From IMG/VR virus record IMGVR_UViG_3300030107_005087, positions 1 to 47,143 of that record: a DNA stretch of 47,143 bases; one strand, given 5' to 3'. Under the pieces are notes generated by a model. It saw only the letters and a list, made by a program, of their open reading frames with translations, did not search any database and was not told the DNA's origin. The position numbers and the translations under genes were made by a program. The stretch comes from a virus. This document shows, one piece after another, positions 38,701 to 46,698 of the stretch (positions are counted from its first letter, which is position 1; the number at the start of each line of letters is the position of its first letter).

Positions 38701-41382
38701 CTCAGGGCGAAGAGTGCTAGGACGGTATCTAAACCATTTAACAGGTTTACGAGATATGAAGAACGTGGGCTTTATGTAGCTGCGTTGCGTAACTCTATTC
38801 AAAGAAGCTTTAGGCATCTAAACGGTGGAGCTGGGATTCGTCCTGAACATGAAAATAGATTAGACTCTATTTTAACTGCTTTGGTTAGTAGGGTCAGTAA
38901 AGAATACCGTGAGATTATGACACATAAGAATTTGGTATCTACTGGGCCTGAATATCAAGGCGTGGTGACGAGGATGGCTAACAACGTCAGGGTGTCTTTT
39001 ACTCCTGTTGTGCCTACTGACTTAGTGAGAACTAAACCTTTACAAAAGCTTTTGGTTGATGCTTTAACTAAGGGTGAGTTTAAGGTTAAAACTGCAAAGG
39101 TAGCTAGAGCAGACAAAGGGGGTGCGGTGTCAAGAACGATTAAAGCTGACATAGACTTTCTTGTCCCTGATGAGGCTAGAGCGTATAAGAAAGCTTTAGC
39201 TGAGGGTTCCCCTGATGCTGTTAAGTTAGGTGAAGAATATGAGCACGCTAAGCTGCTTGCAGCTCATAAGGTTATTGATTCTTTGAAAGAAGCCAAGGTG
39301 GTTGGACCTCAACTTAGAGGTAGAGCCACTAACTGGCTTGATAAGATTCAAGCCAATAAGCAACTGACCAATACGATGAGGCTTTTGAGCAGACAAGATT
39401 ACGATGGCAGTAATACCCTTACTCGGTTCACAAGGGAAGCTACAGGTTTTGGTGTTCGTGGAGCTGGTACGGTAGCCGGTGGTTACTTAGCGACCATATT
39501 ATCTCCCGGCATAGATCATTCAGATTTCACTGATCCAAGGAATATATTGATAGCAGCAACTGGTGGATTGACTGGTAGGGCTCTTTCTACAAGGTTACTA
39601 GTTGGTTCTCAAAGTCCTTTTAAAGCAGCGAGGTTCAGGGATCACAAAATTCCTTTCCTAGATAAACCCATTAAGGGAGTGCTTGGTAATGCTGAAGACG
39701 CTACCTTACTGAAAGCTTCTGTTAAGAAAGTACAAGACAGTGGATCTTTTAACTATAGCAGAAAAACTACTAAGGGGGTTCTTAACAGGTGGGCTGCACG
39801 CATTGACAGGGGAGATACTAGTTGGAGAGCTGGCAAAGGGCATCTAAAATCTTGGTCTTATCTCGGCGATCATCTAAGTATGTGGCGTGACTTCGCAAGG
39901 TTCACGTTATCTCCAGTGTTTGACGCTTCACGTTATTCTGAAGCTATAGTCCTAGGCCAGATAGCTGCCCCAGAAGGAGTTAATTTACGGTTTAACATTT
40001 CTCCAAGTGCATGGAGGAAGACTCGTGCTAAAGAGATGGCTAAGGAAGTTGGCGCTTCGGATTGGAAACAGTTTAAACGTCAAGCTGCTGAAGAATTTGA
40101 TCAAGTACGGGCAAGATATAAAAATGCTGCTTCTAATTTCGGGGATTATGACTATGATGCTTTGGAAGCTGCTACTGCTAGGTTCTCTCAAGTAGGTGTC
40201 TTGGGCTTTAACACTTACGAATGGGAAACTTCAGTGTTTGCTGACCTTGTTTTGAAGCACGGCATGAGCGACATAGATGCCTATAAAGCTGCGAAGCACA
40301 TGTTTACTTACGGTGTGAAACCTAGGTCAGCTGCTGAGGTTAACGTTAACGCTATCTTCTTCCCGTTCAGCTTTACTAAGAAAACCATAGGTCACGCTGC
40401 CAATTTCGCTATGCAAGATTGGTCAAGGACAGCGATGATACATAATACTTTGCGTACATACTATCTTCTTGACGAAAAGTACAACCTTGATGACATGTAC
40501 GAAAAGTATTTACCTATATTTGATAAAGTATCTAGGCTTAACTTGATAGCCAACGGTGTGGCCCTTGGACAGTTCGGTGGTGCTAACAGGCCATTGCTTG
40601 ACACCATGTTGAACGTGCCTATCCTTTCAGAGGGAAGCGTCCAGCCTGTAATGAACAGCCCTATTCTGAGTGGGTTCTTGCCACAGGTGTTTGACGTAAG
40701 TACCCCTAAGAGTTTAAGTGGAGCTGTGGATGCGTTTGAAAGGATGATTCCTTTAATTAACGACATGCAAGACCTTAAAGAAGATCTCTTAGAACAAACT
40801 TATGTTGCTTACGGGAGCCCTACTCATATAACGAGAAGGCATGAAAAGATGGAAGGCAGCATAGCTGCTCAATCCTTGAAAGAAACATGGGAGCAGAAGA
40901 TAAGGAATGCAACGAATGGCGAACTGGGCTTTAACAACATGGGCAGCTTTGAAGTTGACGGCATAAACCTTGTCAAGGACAAGTATCAGACCGACATGGA
41001 AGCAATTTACGAAATGTACCCTGCATATAAGGAGAGCATTGGTGAAGGTGTTGGTAAATCTGTTGAAATGCAACAGAAAGAAAAAGACTATGTTCAAGAT
41101 TACGATAACGCTATAGCTTCAGGTAAGAAAAGGTCCGAAGTAAAAGAAAACGGTACTCATGAAGAGAAAATTGGTTTCTTGCTGAAGTTAGAAGACACAG
41201 CTTTGGATCAGTATGGCCGTGATAGGGTTAACCTTATTGCAAATGTGCCTGCTGATGTAGTTGATAGACTCAGAAAAGAGTACATATCTTGGGTAGAGAG
41301 TGACCCGACTCTTTTGCCTTGGTATAGGAGGCATTTGCAGTCAACGTGGGGCCCGATAGAAATTAGGAGCTTGTCAGAGTGA
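35728..41382 (+). CDS. Giant internal virion/ejection protein (1884 aa)
   Basis: The largest protein in the genome is rich in helices, with hydrophobic segments near 222-250 (IAMPLINWGLMASGVGNVVLIG in part) and near 1245-1262 (VAGGYLATILSPG). Long Lys/Ala/Glu helices fill the rest. No catalytic motif was recognised. Size, membrane-prone segments and location after the polyvalent-like gene suggest an inner-core protein that is ejected and helps DNA pass the membrane, as in short-tailed phages. A tape measure of a long tail seems less likely because no tail tube genes are near. Start overlaps the previous stop by one base. Confidence 0.6.
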   Translation: MDPLGIDKNLRTIKSIESSWSQAELPDMVSLDLAAMSGLDQKNLSEFLWGLEADINKVETAPVPTLDLTSNVDLMSKTEPLSVDQNEGEIGPSNWNRFWSDIAGVQPASAISEDAVLNWKRQAMERGQIPALYDDSGNYLVDNRWGPEYQQVWNEQTQDHYESQFRGNKYGAISLQSAAEHMGEWLSPTGLFKAAVGLDLIPDFEEIGRETTWNPLTWWKAIDDIAMPLINWGLMASGVGNVVLIGRAAYAGTKAATTIDKAYKAYKTFHGATMATRAGAIAGKITAPIGKVTSFGSHVGKYDDIARAGDAALKSVRAPGWIGTKMSGSSRAGFQAIGSASAKWRNTNFASIGKGMTQQGMRLGLAGRIQGVAGLDDSGAYGLDAIPGVRSTTNYMYDEIGPSIMFEAMFTPVTMLATGSVKALKPAGILRSFSNVGKDANVSEDLFDGIDALFEVQIGNKLIANEDISELEAARKVFRKNAKEHGKSKAIMFHLFDDWTDITSAAPLEVQEQFGAFVTYLGTMAAVDHAALNLGTDLVRGAENASTYAARNSIINQLRYVDPDDWQQMLVVNAWQQADNHAGFLKNLEKSKAELDALSEPLREKKINDLKELITTHNNKRQEVFAELMANHLHAGVLKEYMGRHLEDLGKTWKEFSEGMDMVNVSVADGALDGARFTPALADDGVALMDDTIPMAQNVIMEDIMKILDDPEYLEFAQNAKLFNPIVKAPSTEGRFTVAKLDTITKQDQLNHVALVNQMLHLRRTLTNFITGRVGTNIPFEVRLGQNVLDALDSLLLQVGGDLARIDIKAVDAALRRTGMKGRAASGLKAMETLAQRRGRLLRVLRYAKAQGIKADNYEDLFISVEKHMDDAIKNLNDSNDWDVVWKIDDVEEGLSHADSLAAKSASLTRKSKFTAGAIDPSTLPAKLVADLEERGYKLVHGVEFASPADLDDFMVEMVDLKDATRYRQSLGLEGSAFADHINSSLSKANYLRAKSARTVSKPFNRFTRYEERGLYVAALRNSIQRSFRHLNGGAGIRPEHENRLDSILTALVSRVSKEYREIMTHKNLVSTGPEYQGVVTRMANNVRVSFTPVVPTDLVRTKPLQKLLVDALTKGEFKVKTAKVARADKGGAVSRTIKADIDFLVPDEARAYKKALAEGSPDAVKLGEEYEHAKLLAAHKVIDSLKEAKVVGPQLRGRATNWLDKIQANKQLTNTMRLLSRQDYDGSNTLTRFTREATGFGVRGAGTVAGGYLATILSPGIDHSDFTDPRNILIAATGGLTGRALSTRLLVGSQSPFKAARFRDHKIPFLDKPIKGVLGNAEDATLLKASVKKVQDSGSFNYSRKTTKGVLNRWAARIDRGDTSWRAGKGHLKSWSYLGDHLSMWRDFARFTLSPVFDASRYSEAIVLGQIAAPEGVNLRFNISPSAWRKTRAKEMAKEVGASDWKQFKRQAAEEFDQVRARYKNAASNFGDYDYDALEAATARFSQVGVLGFNTYEWETSVFADLVLKHGMSDIDAYKAAKHMFTYGVKPRSAAEVNVNAIFFPFSFTKKTIGHAANFAMQDWSRTAMIHNTLRTYYLLDEKYNLDDMYEKYLPIFDKVSRLNLIANGVALGQFGGANRPLLDTMLNVPILSEGSVQPVMNSPILSGFLPQVFDVSTPKSLSGAVDAFERMIPLINDMQDLKEDLLEQTYVAYGSPTHITRRHEKMEGSIAAQSLKETWEQKIRNATNGELGFNNMGSFEVDGINLVKDKYQTDMEAIYEMYPAYKESIGEGVGKSVEMQQKEKDYVQDYDNAIASGKKRSEVKENGTHEEKIGFLLKLEDTALDQYGRDRVNLIANVPADVVDRLRKEYISWVESDPTLLPWYRRHLQSTWGPIEIRSLSE

Positions 41383-43508
41383 CGACAGTAAACGACGAAT
41401 GGATGCCAATTATTACCACCGAGTACTTAAAAGTTCTTGGTAGTGTAAATTCACCTCTTTTTGATGATGATAACTTTGAACTTGTTGTAGATATTATCAA
41501 AGGTAAGGTTAACCAGCTGTATGCGGATAACTCTAATATGACCACTGAAGAGCTGGCTATTAATTTGATTGGCGACACTGACCTTAGGGAATCTATAGCT
41601 AAAACGTTTGAAAAAGTTTTGGAGGATCAGGATTTTGCTTCAGATCTAGGTGATATTGGTGGCTTTAACATCAATACTGAAGCTTTAAAATTTATGCCTG
41701 AGGTAACCAGTGATTTTAAGGACTGGGACAAAGCACCTGAAAGTAAAGTAGTAACTGCCATAGAGCAGTCGGAGCTAACTCAACAACAAAGGGTAGCTAA
41801 CGAAGGGTGGTTGACAAGCTTTGAATCGTATATGGAGACTTCGGCTAGGGTAAACGAATTAGTTATCGTCCCTGAGCTTTTTAGGCATGGTCAGACTTTA
41901 AGGAACCTTCAGCGAAAAGGTTGGATTAGGAAACTTGTTCCCAAAAATGAAGATAAAATTGCTGACGCTGTTGCTGCTCTTTTTGCTGATGATGAAGATG
42001 ATGATACCACCGAGGCTGATGAAGCGGAAGCTACCATAGCAAGTTATGACGACACTGCCGAGCGACTATCTGGTGGAGTGATGGCTGATGAAGGCGCTTA
42101 TTGGGTTTTCACTGAACAAGCTACAGATGGGTTTAATGATTGGCTAGCTTCTGTCTTTACGGAAGAGGAGCTACTGGACTTTTATGAGGCTAATGGAATT
42201 AACCCCAATAAGATAGTTTATGAAGACTTGTTAGCCATGACGGATCTCATGAGTTCTAACTTCACTATTAGTGACAGGAGCGAGTTAATATATAACTTGA
42301 CTGGCGATGAAACCCTCAGCCCAGAGAACGCTTTCATTGAACTTAGTAACGGTATGCGTATTGCAGAAAATGACGTTGAATTAGTATCGCAAGCAACACA
42401 ATTTAGCAGGTCACAGATTAAACGCATTGCTGAAAAAGCTTCCGAAAAACATGGGGGTTTGGATTCAGGTAGTCTTCCTTGGCAGATCATAGCTTTGGCT
42501 ATAGAGCAAGCTGATGATTATCAGGACGACCAGACAGGGGGACTGATCACTGAGAACATTAATTTAGGTGTAAAGAAATTCAATAAATATGTTGAAGAGT
42601 ACGAGAAAGCTTTAAACATTTACACTGATGGTCAAACAACCCATTACGAGCTTGCTTACTTGCATTTACTTAGCCCTGATCTTGCTAACAAGATCATGCA
42701 GGGTGGGCATGACCAATTAACTGTGGGCGAAGTTAATTTTATTAACTCAGCTTTCAACACTATTGATACTTTCCATAATCGGACTGGTCAATTTTCACCG
42801 GGTTGGTCACTTAATATGTCTACGAAGAATTGGCTGCAAGGCCTTTCCCCCGGTCGTATGACAGATTCTTATTTAACTGAAGCTCAGATTGACAGCATTA
42901 TCGCTTCTGGAGATATAGAGGCCATTGTTGCTGCTGGCACTTACGCAGCAGGGGGCGAGTATGGAACTCAGGAAGAAGCAGATTTGGCTCAGCTGGATGC
43001 GACGAAAAAAGCCGTTGCCGAAAAAACGTACAGTGACTTGTATAAGCAATGGTTCATGGATGACCCAACTGACGTTGAGCTGGAAAGATTCATGGGCTGG
43101 CACGCTAGCAAGGAAGCCGATTATCGTAGAGAAGTGGCTTCTTGGAGTCCGTACACATCAGGGCAATACACTAACCCTAATGACATTAATGATCCTACTT
43201 TGCTATCGCAAAGAACTGCCTTGTCCGTGGAAGAAGCCCTTAGGAATGACCCTCAGTACGCTCAGTTGTATGGCAGGAAACCTACTGGCATGTCAGAGAC
43301 ACAGTACGGTCAGGTCTTTTCCACTCAGGCAATGGCCGACTATGGCCAATCTGGCATGTTGAACACTGACTTAATTAAGAAAGGTATGGCATCTGGGGAT
43401 ACTGGTGACATAACTAGGGAAGGTATTTTGACTGGGGAAGGTTACGATAATTCTCAGTACATGAAAAAGATTATGACTTTGAGGAATGCGGTTAGGAGAA
43501 ATACATAA
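41379..43508 (+). CDS. Large virion protein, unknown function
   Basis: The 709-residue acidic protein starts with GTG in GTGA. It is helical at the start (EYLKVLGSVNSPLFDDDNFELVVDIIKG), has a very acidic stretch (FADDEDDDTTEADEAEATIA, about 202-221) and a C-terminal half with repeated helical and Asp/Asn-rich turns. The last part (LRNAVRRNT) is basic. It lies between two other large virion-type proteins and is probably part of the inner core or short tail. No family recognised. Confidence 0.55.
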   Translation: MTTVNDEWMPIITTEYLKVLGSVNSPLFDDDNFELVVDIIKGKVNQLYADNSNMTTEELAINLIGDTDLRESIAKTFEKVLEDQDFASDLGDIGGFNINTEALKFMPEVTSDFKDWDKAPESKVVTAIEQSELTQQQRVANEGWLTSFESYMETSARVNELVIVPELFRHGQTLRNLQRKGWIRKLVPKNEDKIADAVAALFADDEDDDTTEADEAEATIASYDDTAERLSGGVMADEGAYWVFTEQATDGFNDWLASVFTEEELLDFYEANGINPNKIVYEDLLAMTDLMSSNFTISDRSELIYNLTGDETLSPENAFIELSNGMRIAENDVELVSQATQFSRSQIKRIAEKASEKHGGLDSGSLPWQIIALAIEQADDYQDDQTGGLITENINLGVKKFNKYVEEYEKALNIYTDGQTTHYELAYLHLLSPDLANKIMQGGHDQLTVGEVNFINSAFNTIDTFHNRTGQFSPGWSLNMSTKNWLQGLSPGRMTDSYLTEAQIDSIIASGDIEAIVAAGTYAAGGEYGTQEEADLAQLDATKKAVAEKTYSDLYKQWFMDDPTDVELERFMGWHASKEADYRREVASWSPYTSGQYTNPNDINDPTLLSQRTALSVEEALRNDPQYAQLYGRKPTGMSETQYGQVFSTQAMADYGQSGMLNTDLIKKGMASGDTGDITREGILTGEGYDNSQYMKKIMTLRNAVRRNT

Positions 43509-45304
43509 TGGCTAATTTCCAAGCTTTGGCAGGAGCCCCTGAAAATATGGAAGCTGTTAATAGAAGGCAGTTTGCTCATTTGGTTTTGATGGAGATGGGC
43601 ATTAATCCTAGGGCTGAGAATACTGGCATGTTGATGAGATGGATGCAGATGGAGTTCTCTAAGGCCAACATGGATGAAAGTAATCCTAGATCTTTAGGGG
43701 CTAGGTTTAATCCTATGGCAACCACCCATGGTTGGGACGGAACATTTGCTGGTCATACTCCTACAGCTTTTAATGACAATAACGGCCAATCTGTGCAGCA
43801 TTACGACTCTCTTGAAATGGGAGTTAGAGCTACTGCTGAGACTTTGAACAATGGAAATTACAAGACAATCGTAAGCTATTTAGCAAGAAACGCACCTCTT
43901 AGTGATTGGAAAGCTGCGATTGCTAACTCTGGATTTGATGCTGATGGTAAACCTACAGGTGGTTTGCTGCATGAGCTGAACACTTGGGGTGGGCTGGTTA
44001 ATTCAGTGAACAATTATGACCTTACTGATGTTGACGTTTTTGAAGATGCACAAGTGTTTAGTGGTGAATTGTCAGATAATAACACTTTTCAAGGTACCTC
44101 TAAATCCTCTCAATCTAGCCGAACTTTTTCTAGGATACCTTCTGGTTACAAAGCTTACAAAGTGAACGGCAAAAAGTTCCTTGTGTACGATATGGTCAAG
44201 GGCAGAAACGTCAAGATTGCCTTTCAACATACTGGCTCTCAGGCGGTGCAAGCCGAAAATATAACTTCAGCTGCTTGGAATGCCATGTCGGCAGACTATG
44301 TGCAGGGTGGAACAACTGAGCAGGGACTGTTCATAAACGATAGTATCAACAATGGGACAAGGTCATTTGACGATATTACTGAAGGTTTGTTGTTCGCTGC
44401 AGGTCTTTATGGAACTGACGCTTTAGAGAGCGACGAGGTCATGGCTGTCATAGCTGAGTTCATTGGTCGCCCTGACATGTCCGATGATGAACTCACTGGA
44501 CGTTTGCAGGAAACTGATTGGTGGGATCAAACAACAGCAAGTCAACGTGAATGGAATGATCTTTCTACAGCTGATCAGATTAAAGCCATTAAGGATAATG
44601 CTCAAGTCATTTCAGGTTTGTGGACTGCTTACACTGGTGAAGAAATGGACTGGATGGGCTTTGACACTGATGGTGATGGCACTGTAAGTGTTGATGAAAT
44701 TGAAGCTGGTAACTCAGAGCTTGGTGAGTGGGCTAGAAAGCTTTCCACTGGTGAGGTTAGTCAGCAAACTATTGTTTTGGAATGGATACGTCCAGCTGCT
44801 CTTGAGATAGATAACAGTCCTGCTAACAGGATTATCATTGAGGAAGAGCAAGCTCAGAATGAGCGTGGATATACAACCAGTGAAAATAAGAAACTTGTAG
44901 CTGATTTGTGGGAGCGTTATGGCCTTGACATTAGCGACGCTGACGCATCAGGATATGCTGATCAACTGTATATGCAAGAGAAATCTTTAGCTGATTTTGA
45001 AGAGACAGCTAAAGGCCTGTCCGATGTTCGTTGGGCTGGCAAGCCTGAAGGCGTTGATTTTGAAACATGGTCTAAGCCTTACGCAACAACGTACTCTAAT
45101 CTGCTTGAAGTAGGTGAACCTACTTTTAGGGATGAGAACTTTACTAGGTTTTTAGACGACGGTGTAGGGGCTGAAGGTGGAATGAACATGTATGATTTTA
45201 AAAAGTCTTTAAGGCAAGATGCTAGATGGGCTAACACTCAGAATGCTAAAGCAGCTGCATCTCAGACTTTAGGTCTTGTGGGTAGAACGATGGGGTTCGG
45301 TTGA
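43508..45304 (+). CDS. Virion protein with muramidase-like N-terminus and EF-hand
   Basis: The 598-residue protein begins with a domain (about 18-165) resembling transglycosylase/muramidase-like proteins of actinophages: RQFAHLVLMEMGI, NPMATTHGWDG, and YDSLEMGVRATAETLNNGNYKTIVSYL. Such a domain would locally open the cell wall at infection. Near residues 383-394 a canonical calcium loop DTDGDGTVSVDE (EF-hand/dockerin type) is present. The rest is helical. It lies with the inner virion proteins, so it may be the virion-associated cell-wall enzyme. Catalytic residues were not identified with confidence. Confidence 0.62.
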   Translation: MANFQALAGAPENMEAVNRRQFAHLVLMEMGINPRAENTGMLMRWMQMEFSKANMDESNPRSLGARFNPMATTHGWDGTFAGHTPTAFNDNNGQSVQHYDSLEMGVRATAETLNNGNYKTIVSYLARNAPLSDWKAAIANSGFDADGKPTGGLLHELNTWGGLVNSVNNYDLTDVDVFEDAQVFSGELSDNNTFQGTSKSSQSSRTFSRIPSGYKAYKVNGKKFLVYDMVKGRNVKIAFQHTGSQAVQAENITSAAWNAMSADYVQGGTTEQGLFINDSINNGTRSFDDITEGLLFAAGLYGTDALESDEVMAVIAEFIGRPDMSDDELTGRLQETDWWDQTTASQREWNDLSTADQIKAIKDNAQVISGLWTAYTGEEMDWMGFDTDGDGTVSVDEIEAGNSELGEWARKLSTGEVSQQTIVLEWIRPAALEIDNSPANRIIIEEEQAQNERGYTTSENKKLVADLWERYGLDISDADASGYADQLYMQEKSLADFEETAKGLSDVRWAGKPEGVDFETWSKPYATTYSNLLEVGEPTFRDENFTRFLDDGVGAEGGMNMYDFKKSLRQDARWANTQNAKAAASQTLGLVGRTMGFG

Positions 45305-45305
45305 T

Positions 45306-46364
45306 ATGAGCACGTTGCTTGATGAGGTTCTTGGTCTTTACCCTTGGGCAGAGAACATTGGTGTTACTGACATTATTATGGAAGCAATCATTAATGGAGA
45401 TACTCCAGATCAGATAATTCAAACAGTTAGGAAGAGTGAGCCTTATAGAAGGATTTTTCCTGCTATGGACTTTAAAACGTTCTCTAATGAGCGTGAATAT
45501 CTTGACCGTGTAGAAGATTACAGGACAGTGCTGAAGCAATCTGGCTTTTACAATCCTAGTGCTGATGATCCTCAGGATTACATTGGTTTCATACAGGGTG
45601 GTATAGACCCAGAGGAATTGCGACAGAGGGTAAACACATATCAGCAACTTGAAGAAGGCAGTCAAGAGATGCGTGACCAGTTTTATATATATGCTGGCAT
45701 GGATGTAAGTGTTGACGATCTTTTTGAAGCTGTTGTTAACCCTAGCTTTGGTCAGGCGTTAGTTGAAGAGTACGAAGCTGTTGTTCAGGGCAGCACTCTT
45801 GATTATGAAACTTTTATTACGAGAGCTACTGAAAGGAATTTAGAGAATGTAGCTACGTTGCTTGAGGGCATGGTTGATCAGGGCCTTACTACGAGAGAGG
45901 CTGTAAGCCGTGTCCGTGGTATAGATCCTACGTTTGCTAGGGAAATTATGGGTGTTATAGCTAACACTGGTGATGCTTCTTTGAATTATGATGAACTTTC
46001 GTATGCTTTCCAGTATGCTTTGATAGGTTCTGCAGCTTCTGAACAAGGTTTACAGGCTCCTGATAGGGAAATGGTGGGCAGATTGCAGCAAGCTGGGGTA
46101 GATAGGGCTCGTGCTTTGCAGTCATATGGGTCATTTGCTAAGAGCCAAGGGGCTATTCAGGGTATGGTTCAGAGGGCAACTCAGGGTGAGGTTCAGGAAT
46201 TTACACAAACCGACTTTGAAGAGGCAGCTCTTTTGGGCCAGTCAGGTAAGGTTGATTTGCTCCAGAGGGCTCAAGCTATGGAGGAAGCTTATTCTAGGAG
46301 GGGTGGCTTTGCCACCCAGCAGGAGGGCAAAAGGTTCACTCAGAGGGGTAGAACTGGGTATTAA
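45306..46364 (+). CDS. Virion-module protein, unknown function
   Basis: With the ATG at 45306, one base after the previous stop, the product has 352 residues; an upstream GTG at 45276 would add ten but overlap the previous gene. It is acidic and helical (LLDEVLGLYPWAENIGVTDIIMEAI, DYRTVLKQSGFYNPSADDPQDY) with a Gln/Arg-rich C-terminus (REMVGRLQQAGVDRARALQ). The last residues RRGGFATQQEGKRF are basic. It closes the inner-protein block. No family is recognised; a structural role is inferred. Confidence 0.55.
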   Translation: MSTLLDEVLGLYPWAENIGVTDIIMEAIINGDTPDQIIQTVRKSEPYRRIFPAMDFKTFSNEREYLDRVEDYRTVLKQSGFYNPSADDPQDYIGFIQGGIDPEELRQRVNTYQQLEEGSQEMRDQFYIYAGMDVSVDDLFEAVVNPSFGQALVEEYEAVVQGSTLDYETFITRATERNLENVATLLEGMVDQGLTTREAVSRVRGIDPTFAREIMGVIANTGDASLNYDELSYAFQYALIGSAASEQGLQAPDREMVGRLQQAGVDRARALQSYGSFAKSQGAIQGMVQRATQGEVQEFTQTDFEEAALLGQSGKVDLLQRAQAMEEAYSRRGGFATQQEGKRFTQRGRTGY

Positions 46365-46369
46365 GGGCA

Positions 46370-46612
46370 ATGGTTAAGGTCTGGATAGATCAGGATTTAT
46401 GCACAGGTGATGGTTTATGCGAAGAAATTGTGCCTGCTATCTTTTTTGGCCATAGCGACGGATTGTTTTATGTAAGGGAAGCTGGCACTGATGTGCCTGC
46501 TGAGCCCACTCATCAAATGTATCAAACCGTTGAAGTCCCAGATGATTTGGTTGAGTCAACTGTTGAGGCTGCTGAAGAATGCCCCGGTGAATGCATATTT
46601 CTTGAAATTTAG
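46370..46612 (+). CDS. 3Fe-4S ferredoxin of actinobacterial type
   Basis: The 80-residue protein carries electrons through an iron-sulfur cluster. Cys11 and Cys17 (CTGDGLC) and Cys71 followed by Pro (CPGEC) are the cluster ligands; Cys75 is an extra one, so a 4Fe-4S form is conceivable. The start VKVWIDQDLCTGDGLCEE and end EAAEECPGECIF are the hallmarks of actinobacterial ferredoxins that serve cytochrome P450 or other oxidoreductases. It has no partner redox gene here. Found between virion genes and the scaffold gene, so it is late-expressed or picked up from a host. Confidence 0.85.
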   Translation: MVKVWIDQDLCTGDGLCEEIVPAIFFGHSDGLFYVREAGTDVPAEPTHQMYQTVEVPDDLVESTVEAAEECPGECIFLEI

Positions 46613-46622
46613 TACACACTCT

Positions 46623-46659
46623 CTGGGGTGCTAGTAGATCCTTGTTTTGTTTCCCCCAG
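46623..46659 (+). other. Hairpin CTGGGG/CCCCAG before scaffold gene
   Basis: A 6-bp stem with a 25-base T-rich loop lies in the 86-base gap after the ferredoxin stop. No T-run follows. It may attenuate or protect the transcript. Confidence 0.3.
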
Positions 46660-46698
46660 CACAACAAGCGTACAACTATTGGGGCGTAGGAGAAGAGC

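Noticed and set aside
35728-41382. Tape measure protein of a long tail
   Set aside because: Length alone suggests it, but no tail tube, tail terminator or tail chaperone genes are near, and the gene follows the portal block ahead of the scaffold and capsid genes.
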